Positions 1 through 5,603 of a stretch of 10,007 bases of DNA are shown in pieces. This DNA comes from Acidothermaceae bacterium (GTDB taxonomy: Bacteria; Actinomycetota; Actinomycetes; Acidothermales; Acidothermaceae). A program made the position numbers and the translations under genes. The stretch is from NCBI GenBank assembly GCA_025925185.1, contig JAICLV010000090.1:1-10007 (forward strand), in the 5' to 3' direction. The number at the start of each line of letters is the position of its first letter. Within the stretch, counting starts at the first letter, position 1. Under the pieces are notes generated by a model, which saw nothing but the letters and a program-made list of their open reading frames with translations, ran no database searches and was not told the origin of the DNA.

Positions 1-1
1 C

Positions 2-1114
2 GCGCGCCCGCTCGCGCTTGACCGCGCGCACGCCGCCGCCCTCTTTTACGTGTTGCCCGTTTCACTCTGGCCCGGCGCGGGTGGCTATTGCTTCGCGGAC
101 GATTTCGACGTCGCTCGGGTGCCGCCACACCTGCGGGTGCGGTTCCAAATCGAGTCGGACGACGGTGCGTCGCTTGCGGCCGGCCGCGATCTCGACGCGC
201 TGCGCGAGCAGCTCACCGGGTCGATGCGACGGGCGATCAGCGCGGCGTCGTCCGAGATGGAAAAGAATGGCGCGCGCACGTGGGCATTCGGCACGTTGAC
301 CGAGCGCGTCGAGCAGGTGCGCGCCGGACTTCGGGTGCGCGGCTATCCGGCGGTGGTGGACCAGGGAAACGCGGTCGGCGTGCGGGTGTTCGAGACGCCG
401 GGCGAGGCGGAGATCGCGATGCGGGCGGGCTTGCGGCGGCTGTTGCTGCTGAACGTGGCGTCGCCCGCCAAGGCGTTGCAGCGTCAGCTGCCGAATCAGA
501 CCAAGCTCGCGCTGAGCCGCAACGCGCCGGGTGGTGTGAGCGCGCTGCTCGACGACTGCTTGGCCTGTGCGACCGACGCGATCGTCGCGGAGTTCGGTGA
601 GCCGACCCGTGACGAGGGGGCGTTCGCGCGGTTGCTTGAGTTGGTGCGCGTGCGGTTGCCTGACCGGTTGACGGCGGTGGTGACGACCGTCGTCGATGTG
701 CTGTCGGCCGCGCACGAGGTGGAGGCGGCGCTGAAGGGCACGGCCAAGGATCCGCAGCTGTTGCCGGCGTTCGTCGACATGCGCAACCAACTCCGCGGGT
801 TGGTGTATCGCGGCTTCGCGACCCAAACCGGCGCGTCGCGGCTGCGCGACCTGCCGCGTTACCTCACGGCCATCAACCGGCGGCTGGAGCGGCTGCCCGG
901 TGACGCGGCTCGTGACCGCGCGCGAATGTGGGAGGTCGAGCAGGCCCAGGAGGCGCTGCGCGACGCCGAGCGCCGTGGCGACGTCGGGCCGGGCACGTTG
1001 GTCGAGACGCGATGGTTGATCGAGGAGTTGCGGGTCAGCCTGTTCGCGCAAGCTCTTGGCACCGCTCAGCCGGTGTCGGTGCAGCGGATCGCCCGGTTAC
1101 TGGCCTCCGGTTGA
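2..1114 (+). CDS. hrpA: ATP-dependent RNA helicase HrpA, C-terminal part (DUF3418 region), 5' partial
   Basis: This is the C-terminal part of an HrpA-type DEAH-box RNA helicase; the helicase motor domains would lie off the left edge. The frame is open from base 2 to the TGA at 1112-1114. The family match is strong from about base 107 onward: VPPHLRVRFQI, then a GRDLDALREQL segment, RGYPAVVD followed by VRVFETPGEAE, LLDDCL, and near the end WLIEELRVSLFAQALGT followed by PVSVQRI. These are hallmarks of the DUF3418 region that follows the helicase core in actinobacterial HrpA. HrpA unwinds RNA using ATP and has been linked to mRNA processing and ribosome rescue in other bacteria; that role is family knowledge, not visible here. 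The first roughly 33 residues do not resemble the family, and a neighbouring frame fits better (see findings). The GTG at base 50 is not the true start. Confidence 0.9.
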   Translation, partial: ARPLALDRAHAAALFYVLPVSLWPGAGGYCFADDFDVARVPPHLRVRFQIESDDGASLAAGRDLDALREQLTGSMRRAISAASSEMEKNGARTWAFGTLTERVEQVRAGLRVRGYPAVVDQGNAVGVRVFETPGEAEIAMRAGLRRLLLLNVASPAKALQRQLPNQTKLALSRNAPGGVSALLDDCLACATDAIVAEFGEPTRDEGAFARLLELVRVRLPDRLTAVVTTVVDVLSAAHEVEAALKGTAKDPQLLPAFVDMRNQLRGLVYRGFATQTGASRLRDLPRYLTAINRRLERLPGDAARDRARMWEVEQAQEALRDAERRGDVGPGTLVETRWLIEELRVSLFAQALGTAQPVSVQRIARLLASG

Positions 1115-1205
1115 GATCCAAGCGGGGGTCTCATTCACTGTCGTCGAAGCAGTTCACGACTGTCGATACGGCCGGCTCGAAGGCGTCGGGGTGTCGGCGC
1201 CGACC

Positions 1206-1243
1206 TCCTTTGTCTTGAGTCACCCACGACTCAAGACAAAGGA
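1206..1243. terminator. Perfect 16-bp hairpin after hrpA, terminator-like
   Basis: The arms TCCTTTGTCTTGAGTC (1206-1221) and GACTCAAGACAAAGGA (1228-1243) are perfectly complementary with a 6-base loop, ACCCAC. The stem is much less GC-rich than its surroundings and lies 91 bases after the hrpA stop codon. It is the most likely place for hrpA transcription to end. There is no T-run directly after it, so it is not a textbook intrinsic terminator; it could instead be an operator, an mRNA-stabilising structure or a bidirectional barrier. Confidence 0.5.
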
Positions 1244-1344
1244 CGCGATTGAGCACCGCTGGCGGGCGCAGCGCTGCGCGCCGGGAGCCCTGCGGGCACG
1301 GTCCTGCTCCCAGTTGGCCCGTTTGTGGCAGTTCGTTCGCCGAC

Positions 1345-1353
1345 TTATCCACA
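1345..1353 (+). promoter_or_regulatory. Consensus DnaA box (TTATCCACA)
   Basis: The nine bases match the high-affinity DnaA-binding consensus exactly. I found no second box close by, so this is not an origin. If functional, it could let DnaA influence the operon that starts 165 bases downstream. A single 9-mer match can occur by chance, although an AT-leaning one is less likely in DNA this GC-rich. Confidence 0.3.
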
Positions 1354-1370
1354 GTGACGGCCGGCGTCGC

Positions 1371-1404
1371 CGCCTTAGGCGCGCCTGAGATGGCGCCTTA
1401 GGCG
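1371..1404. repeat. Two copies of palindromic CGCCTTAGGCG, 23 bases apart
   Basis: Identical 11-base elements lie at 1371-1381 and 1394-1404. Each is a perfect dyad of CGCCT and AGGCG around one T. A further CGCCT half site lies between them at 1382-1386, and a related CCTCAGGC lies at 1460-1467. Paired dyads upstream of a regulator gene look like an operator for a dimeric DNA-binding protein, possibly the LuxR-type regulator encoded downstream; that link is inference. Confidence 0.4.
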
Positions 1405-1481
1405 TGGCAGCCCGCCCGCGTCGTCCGCGAACTAGGCACTCGCCCGATGTCACCGCCTACCTCAGGCACCGAATCTGAATA

Positions 1482-1502
1482 CGCGGCCGGAGACCGGCCG
1501 CG
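1482..1502 (+). promoter_or_regulatory. 9-bp GC-only hairpin just before the ribosome binding site
   Basis: CGCGGCCGG (1482-1490) pairs perfectly with CCGGCCGCG (1494-1502) across the 3-base loop AGA. It ends five bases before the GGAGG of the next gene. It could act as an operator in DNA or modulate translation initiation in mRNA. Such GC-only dyads also arise by chance at this base composition. Confidence 0.35.
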
Positions 1503-1507
1503 ACGAT

Positions 1508-1512
1508 GGAGG
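1508..1512 (+). promoter_or_regulatory. Ribosome binding site GGAGG that fixes the small ORF start
   Basis: GGAGG stands six bases before the ATG at 1519. This is the only strong Shine-Dalgarno match near the small reading frame, and it selects ATG 1519 over the in-frame upstream ATG at 1447, which has no such site. Confidence 0.65.
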
Positions 1513-1518
1513 TGCGAG

Positions 1519-1692
1519 ATGCAGGACTACATGACCGCCGCGGTCGCCGCTCGGCAAGCCGAGCTGCGCAAGGTCGCCGGCCGCCGCCGCGTCCGTCGGA
1601 GTCGGCCGGTGATCGATCTTGACGCCGGGACGACCGCCGAGACGCCGGTGGCGCAGGCCGCCAAAGAACTGACGCTCGCCTGCACGCGATGA
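1519..1692 (+). CDS. Small basic protein of unknown function (57 aa), first gene of the regulator operon
   Basis: I do not recognise this protein. It starts MQDYMTAAVAARQAELR, continues into a very basic patch (RRRVRRSRP, about residues 22-30) and ends with an alanine- and threonine-rich tail. There is no signal peptide, membrane segment or cysteine pair. The first half could form one amphipathic helix. A strong GGAGG precedes it, and its TGA overlaps the ATG of the LuxR-type gene by four bases (ATGA), so the two should be translationally coupled. A short coupled leader gene of this kind may set the expression level of the large regulator, or encode a partner for it; both are inference. Small Arg-rich proteins starting with a similar helical segment occur widely in actinobacteria, mostly unnamed. 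Confidence 0.6.
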   Translation: MQDYMTAAVAARQAELRKVAGRRRVRRSRPVIDLDAGTTAETPVAQAAKELTLACTR

Positions 1693-2528
1693 GCGCTACC
1701 GTGGCCGACGTGGCGGTAGTGCGTGGCGGGTTGAGCGCGGTGATGGTCGGCCGGGTGGCGGAGTTGCGCCGCCTGCAGGCCATGGCTGTCGGCCTCGCCG
1801 AGCCGCGGGTCGCGCTGATCAGCGGCGAGGCGGGCGTCGGCAAGAGCCGGCTCGCCCGCGAGCTCGTGGCCACGCTGGAGGGTGTGCCGGTGTTGGTTGG
1901 GCACGCCGAGCCGGGTGAGTTCGGGCGCCCGTTCCACGTCGTCCAAAGCGCGCTGCAGCCGATCGTCGGCGAGTGGACGTCGGTGCCACCCGCCCTGGAG
2001 TCGCGCGCCGCTGCGCTGCGGATGTTCCTCGCTCCCGTGGCGCCGAGCCTGGACGGTGGCGCCCGTGGCGACGCGACGCCCGCGCGAGTCGTCGGTGAGG
2101 AGAACGTCGCGGCCGCGGTCGAGCTCGTGCGGTGCGTCCTCGACGGGCGACCAGGCGTGCTCGTCGCCGAAGACTTGCATTGGGCGGACGCCGAGAGCCT
2201 GCTGCTGATCAGTCGGCTCGCCACCACTCCCGACCTGCCGCTGCTCGTGGTCGGCACGTTCCGCCGGCGGCCGCGCAGGACCGTCGGCTCGCCGACATGC
2301 TCGACCGCGTGGCGCGCCAGCGCATGGTCGAGCAGATCGAGTTGCGCCCGCTCACCGAGGGCCAGGTCGCCGAATGGCTCGGCGCCGTCTACGCCTCGCC
2401 GGTCCCGTACCGGGTGGCGAGCGACCTCACCCGGCGCACTTCGGGCAACCCCTTCTTCTTGGAGGAGCTCGTCGCCTCGTCGTCCGGCGTCACGCTCGAC
2501 GAGCTGTGCTGCCTGCCCCTGCCGGTGA
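1689..2528 (+). CDS. LuxR-family ATP-binding regulator, N-terminal P-loop ATPase part (frameshifted fragment)
   Basis: This frame encodes the ATPase half of a large LuxR-family regulator. Starting at ATG 1689, residues 20-34 form the usual entry motif (VGRVAELRRLQ). The Walker A motif GEAGVGKS is at residues 46-53, and the Walker B stretch LVAEDLHWAD is at 158-167, both typical of the AAA_16/STAND ATPases in this class. Family resemblance stops at about residue 191 (GTF, base 2259). The remaining residues to the TGA at 2528 are low-complexity, Arg/Ser-rich out-of-frame translation, while the frame one base back carries the expected continuation. Read together, the two frames would give one protein of about 961 residues. 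If the frameshift is real, this fragment would make a 279-residue protein with the nucleotide site but no DNA-binding domain. Confidence 0.75.
   Translation: MSATVADVAVVRGGLSAVMVGRVAELRRLQAMAVGLAEPRVALISGEAGVGKSRLARELVATLEGVPVLVGHAEPGEFGRPFHVVQSALQPIVGEWTSVPPALESRAAALRMFLAPVAPSLDGGARGDATPARVVGEENVAAAVELVRCVLDGRPGVLVAEDLHWADAESLLLISRLATTPDLPLLVVGTFRRRPRRTVGSPTCSTAWRASAWSSRSSCARSPRARSPNGSAPSTPRRSRTGWRATSPGALRATPSSWRSSSPRRPASRSTSCAACPCR
2259..2282 (+). other. Frameshift junction (apparent loss of one base) in the LuxR-type regulator
   Basis: Upstream, the coding frame ends with LLVVGTFRRRP. Downstream, the family sequence resumes with QDRRLADMLDRVARQ, in the frame reached by stepping back one base. 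One base is therefore missing, or two are extra, within about 24 bases of near-pure G/C. I see no X-XXY-YYZ slippery heptamer in the upstream frame, so programmed -1 frameshifting is not supported. A sequencing error or a genuine inactivating mutation are the two candidate explanations. Confidence 0.75.
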
Positions 2529-4573
2529 GCATCAGCGAGGCGGTGCTACGGCATATCCAGGATCTCGACGTGGGCCAGCGCCGGATCGTCGACGCGGCCG
2601 CGGTACTGGGCCGGCGCATTCCGTTCGACGTCCTCGCCGCTGTCACCGGCGCCGGTGAGGACGCGCTCATCGAGGCGATGCGGTTGCTCGTAGATCGCGG
2701 GCTGGTGGTCGAGGTCGAGCCGGACGTCTTCTCCTTCCGGCACGCGCTCACCCGCGAGGCGGTCGCGCAGCGGCTGCTTGGGCGGCAGCGCCGACGGCTG
2801 CACGAGAAGGCGTACGCGGCGCTGCTCGAGACGGGCAGCGACGATTGGGGCGCGCTCGCGTATCACGCCGCCGGCGCCCACCTGTGGGACGAGCTCATCG
2901 AAGCCGCCCGCCGCGGCGCCGAGGTCCACCTGCGCACCGGGTCGACGTACGAGGCGCTGCGGCTCGCCGAACTCGGGTTGACCGAGGCGGAGGCCGACCC
3001 CGAGCTGCTGTCGCTCGCCACTCGCGCGGCGTGGGCCTGCGGGCTCACCGACAGCGCGCTCGAGCACGCCACGCGCGTCGTCAACATGGCCGAAGCCGCA
3101 GGCGACGACGGGCGGCTCAGCCGGGCACTTCGCGCGGTTTCTCGACTGCGCTGGGAAAAAGGCGATGTCGCGGGCCGCGACGCCGTCATCGAGCGCCTGC
3201 TCCAACTCGCCAAAGTCCTGCCGGACGACGCGGACCTCGCCGGTGTGTACGGGCATCTCGCCGAGGTGCGGATGCTCGGCGGCGAGCCGGCGGAGGCGGT
3301 CGAGTGGGCAGACCGCGCGATCGCGCTCATCAACGCCGGAGCGGACGACCCCGCGGCGTCTGCCTTGCCTGCGGCGCTGGTCAACAAGGGCTCGGCGCTG
3401 ATCGACATGGCCGGGCACTTCGACGAGGGCGCGAACCTGCTCGTCGAGGCCATCGACGTCGCGGTCGAGCGCGGCGATGTGCTCAGCGCGCTTCGCGGCT
3501 CAAACAACCTTGTGCAAGGCGTGTTGGTGCGCTGGCCGGCTGAGAAGGTGTGGCCGTTTGTCGAGCGGGCACAGGAGCTGACCCGGCGATTTGGCTGGCA
3601 CGACTGGAATGTCGCCGAACTCGGGACGGCCTACCAATCGGAGGTTGCCGGGGACCTGTCTACCGCGATAGAGATGCTCGACCGCGCGCTCAACGACCCG
3701 CTCGGCGATCGATCCGCCAAGCGAGCGTGGGTGCTCGGCGAGCGCGCGTGGCTTGCGGTCGAAGCCGGCGAACCCCACGCCGAAGCCTTGTTCGACGAAG
3801 TCCGCGCCGCCAAAGAGTCTTTGGCGAAGGACCAGCACCGGCAATGGATCATCAATCTTGAGATCGACCTCGCCGCGTGGCTCGGTGACACCGCGCGGGC
3901 CGCGCGGGCGCTCGACCGGCTGGCCACCGACGCGGGTGACGACGTCGAGCAATGCGTTTTGATGGCTGGGAGTTGGGGCGGGGCGCTGATTGGCGCCTTG
4001 CGCGCCGGCGTCTCGCCCGATCGGGTGGCCGAGGTGTTCGAGGCCGTGAGAGCGAGCGATCGGCGGTCGGCCCGCGACGACGACGAGGCATGGACGATGC
4101 ACATCGACGCCGCGTTGTCAGCTGCCCAAGGCGACCACGCGCGCGCCGTCGAGCTGTATCGGACGGTGCTCGCGCAGCCGCCACGGCGTCCCGGAGTGCC
4201 TATCCAGGCTGACGTGCAGATGGGCCTCGCGCGGTCGCTGCTCGCTATCGGCGACGTCGAAGCGGCTCGGTCATGCGCCGAGGAGGCGGCCCGCCTGCTA
4301 CGCCGGTGGAAGGGTTGGCGCGTCGAGGAATTGTCCGCGTTGCAGAACAGGTTGGCGAGCGGCGGAGGGCGGGTGGCGAGCGGCGAGCTGACCGCGCGCG
4401 AGCGCGACGTCGCGATGTTGGTGGCGCAAGGGTTGAGCAACGGCGAGATCGGCCGCAAGCTCTTCATCTCGACGAAGACCGCGTCGGTGCACGTGTCGAA
4501 TATCTTGGCGAAGTTGCACATGACGTCGCGATCCCAGATCGCGGCATGGGCGTCGTCGGAAGGCTTGTCGTGA
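2297..4573 (+). CDS. LuxR-family ATP-binding regulator, C-terminal part: helical repeats and LuxR HTH (frameshifted fragment)
   Basis: This is the rest of the regulator broken at 2259-2282; family-like sequence runs from about 2276, and ATG 2297 is simply the first ATG inside it. Counting from 2297, the end of the ATPase region shows the GNPFFLEEL motif at about residues 50-58. It is followed by a winged-helix-like stretch (about 80-170) and a long alanine- and leucine-rich helical region resembling TPR repeats (about 180-680). A LuxR/GerE helix-turn-helix occupies residues 695-758 (LTARERDVAMLVAQGLSNGE, later STKTASVHVSNILAKL). In MalT-like regulators ATP and a ligand sensed by the helical region drive oligomerisation, and the HTH binds DNA. 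No ribosome binding site precedes ATG 2297, so independent translation is doubtful. Its TGA overlaps the GTG of the next gene (GTGA), indicating coupled translation. Confidence 0.8.
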   Translation: MLDRVARQRMVEQIELRPLTEGQVAEWLGAVYASPVPYRVASDLTRRTSGNPFFLEELVASSSGVTLDELCCLPLPVSISEAVLRHIQDLDVGQRRIVDAAAVLGRRIPFDVLAAVTGAGEDALIEAMRLLVDRGLVVEVEPDVFSFRHALTREAVAQRLLGRQRRRLHEKAYAALLETGSDDWGALAYHAAGAHLWDELIEAARRGAEVHLRTGSTYEALRLAELGLTEAEADPELLSLATRAAWACGLTDSALEHATRVVNMAEAAGDDGRLSRALRAVSRLRWEKGDVAGRDAVIERLLQLAKVLPDDADLAGVYGHLAEVRMLGGEPAEAVEWADRAIALINAGADDPAASALPAALVNKGSALIDMAGHFDEGANLLVEAIDVAVERGDVLSALRGSNNLVQGVLVRWPAEKVWPFVERAQELTRRFGWHDWNVAELGTAYQSEVAGDLSTAIEMLDRALNDPLGDRSAKRAWVLGERAWLAVEAGEPHAEALFDEVRAAKESLAKDQHRQWIINLEIDLAAWLGDTARAARALDRLATDAGDDVEQCVLMAGSWGGALIGALRAGVSPDRVAEVFEAVRASDRRSARDDDEAWTMHIDAALSAAQGDHARAVELYRTVLAQPPRRPGVPIQADVQMGLARSLLAIGDVEAARSCAEEAARLLRRWKGWRVEELSALQNRLASGGGRVASGELTARERDVAMLVAQGLSNGEIGRKLFISTKTASVHVSNILAKLHMTSRSQIAAWASSEGLS
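4558..4563 (+). promoter_or_regulatory. Ribosome binding site GGAAGG inside the regulator's 3' end
   Basis: GGAAGG sits six bases before GTG 4570 and lies within the last codons of the LuxR-type gene. It favours GTG 4570 as the start of the DinB-like gene over the in-frame ATG at 4546. Confidence 0.55.
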
Positions 4574-5082
4574 CGGGAAGTATCAACGTCGAGCGCGTCG
4601 ATCCGCCGCTCGACGGCGACGAGTTGGCGACGCTCGTCGGCTTCTTGGAGTACCACCGGCAAACGCTGCTGGTGAAATGCGCCGGGCTCAGCGACGAGCA
4701 GTTGCGCCGCCGCGCTGTCCCGCCATCCACGCTGTCGTTGCTTGGGCTCGTGCGGCACTGCGCGGACGTCGAGCGCACGTGGTTTCAGCGTCGCGTGTTG
4801 GGCGAGACCGCGCCGCCGCTGTTTTGGACCGAGTCGAATCGCGACGGCGAATTCGACGACGTCGATGACGCGTCCGTCGACGAGGCATTCGGCGCGTTTG
4901 CTCGCGAGTGCGCGCGGTCGCGGGAGATTCTCGCGACGCGCACACTCGACGACACCTTCACATCGCACGAGGAGTCGGTGTCGATCCGCTGGCTGCTGGT
5001 GCATCTCATCGAGGAGTACGCGCGGCACAACGGCCACGCCGACTTGCTTCGCGAGGTCATCGACGGCACGACGGGGGAGTAG
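4570..5082 (+). CDS. DinB-fold protein, DUF664 family (170 aa)
   Basis: The protein matches the DUF664 branch of the DinB/YfiT-like four-helix superfamily: GFLEYHRQTLL, then LSLLGLVRHCADVERTWF, and near the C-terminus WLLVHLIEEYARHNGHADLL. Likely metal ligands are His63 (in VRHCADVE) and His145 plus His153 or His156 (HLIEEYARHNGH), as expected for a metal-dependent enzyme. Related actinobacterial proteins include mycothiol-dependent transferases and isomerases, so a thiol-using detoxification or metabolic role is plausible, but the substrate cannot be read from sequence. At 170 residues it has normal family length. The GTG start overlaps the regulator's stop by four bases, so it is probably made with, and perhaps controlled by, that regulator. 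A longer reading of the frame back to 4273 runs through the regulator's coding sequence and is not credible. Confidence 0.85.
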   Translation: MTGSINVERVDPPLDGDELATLVGFLEYHRQTLLVKCAGLSDEQLRRRAVPPSTLSLLGLVRHCADVERTWFQRRVLGETAPPLFWTESNRDGEFDDVDDASVDEAFGAFARECARSREILATRTLDDTFTSHEESVSIRWLLVHLIEEYARHNGHADLLREVIDGTTGE

Positions 5083-5571
5083 CTAGCCGCTCGTCGTCAG
5101 CAGCGCGTTGAGGACCTTCAGATCTGCGCCGTGCGACGCGGCGTCGAGCGCGGACAGTTGCGTGTCGAGCACAGTGAGGTCGGCCTGTTTGGCGGCGCGC
5201 ACGGTGTCATGCCACGGAAGGACTCGCGTGTTGCTGAGGGCGTCGCGCGCCTGTTGCAAGCGAACGAGTTCGCGCCTCGCCTCGTCGTCGATCAGCTGTG
5301 CGAGACCGGCGCGCACCTGCGCGGACGATGACGAGACGAGCAGCGGCATCGTGTATTGCCGTATCGACAGCACCGCGGCGCGGGCGACCTCGGCGGTCGC
5401 TTGTGCGTCGGCAGCCCGCACTGCGAGCAGGTGGGATTCGTGGTGCTTGACCTGCTCGTCGGCGAACCGTCCGGCTAGCGCGACGGCGATGACGATGACA
5501 ACGAAGAGCAACGGCCAACGGCGCCGCCGTCGTCCGGTGTTCTCAATGACGTCGTGATCCGCCGCACCCAC
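5083..5571 (-). CDS. Single-pass membrane protein with helical extracellular domain, unknown function (about 162 aa)
   Basis: I do not recognise a named family. From GTG 5571, the protein has a short N-terminus with five consecutive arginines (14-18), then one transmembrane segment (about 20-34, LLFVVIVIAVALAG). The rest is a long, mostly helical domain rich in Ala, Gln, Arg and Leu that could form a coiled coil (about 35-145). By the positive-inside rule the arginines stay in the cytoplasm and the long domain faces outward. It starts 32 bases after the stop of the sedolisin gene on the same strand, so the two probably share a transcript. The start is uncertain: GTG 5571 has a GGAG only two bases upstream, and the frame stays open to TTG 5685. 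A surface partner or chaperone for the wall-bound protease is a possible role, by context only. Confidence 0.65.
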   Translation of the reverse strand: MGAADHDVIENTGRRRRRWPLLFVVIVIAVALAGRFADEQVKHHESHLLAVRAADAQATAEVARAAVLSIRQYTMPLLVSSSSAQVRAGLAQLIDDEARRELVRLQQARDALSNTRVLPWHDTVRAAKQADLTVLDTQLSALDAASHGADLKVLNALLTTSG

Positions 5572-5603
5572 CGCTCCATCGTCGCGCGGGTGCGGCGGAT
5601 TCG

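Larger units (their letters stand above)
1115..1518. other. 404-base intergenic region rich in dyad symmetry
   Basis: No supported gene lies between the end of hrpA and the small ORF at 1519. The stretch holds, in order, a 12-base palindrome at 1193-1204 (GTCGGCGCCGAC), a 16-bp hairpin (1205-1244 region), a 14-base palindrome at 1266-1279, an inverted repeat GGGAGC (1283-1288) / GCTCCC (1306-1311), a DnaA box (1345-1353), two CGCCTTAGGCG elements (1371-1404) and a 9-bp hairpin (1482-1502) just before the ribosome binding site of the next gene. It must separate hrpA from the downstream operon, so it should hold the hrpA 3' end and the operon promoter. I could not pick out a convincing -35/-10 pair. 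Confidence 0.6.

Noticed and set aside
62..1051. 329-residue open frame on the minus strand across hrpA
   Set aside because: It is antisense to a sequence with clear HrpA similarity. Its composition (Arg, Gln, His-rich, no motifs) is typical of a shadow frame in GC-rich DNA.
1131..1352. Minus-strand 73-residue frame containing LPQTG, resembling a sortase signal
   Set aside because: The motif is near the N-terminus, with no signal peptide before it and no hydrophobic tail or basic end after it, so the match is a coincidence.
1345..1353. Replication origin at the DnaA box
   Set aside because: Only one box is visible, with no AT-rich unwinding region and no dnaA, dnaN or parAB genes nearby.
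1447..1518. Upstream ATG 1447 as start of the small ORF
   Set aside because: It has no ribosome binding site, and the extension would read through the GC hairpin; ATG 1519 has an ideal GGAGG.
2259..2282. Programmed -1 ribosomal frameshift in the regulator
   Set aside because: There is no slippery heptamer in the upstream frame, and proteins of this family are normally encoded in one frame.
4273..4569. Long N-terminal extension of the DinB protein to 4273
   Set aside because: It overlaps the LuxR HTH coding region, has shadow-frame composition, and makes the protein about 100 residues longer than its family.
3631..5037. 468-residue minus-strand open frame across the regulator and the DinB gene
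   Set aside because: It covers two well-supported plus-strand genes, is Ser/Arg/Ala-rich with no motif, and has no ribosome binding site.
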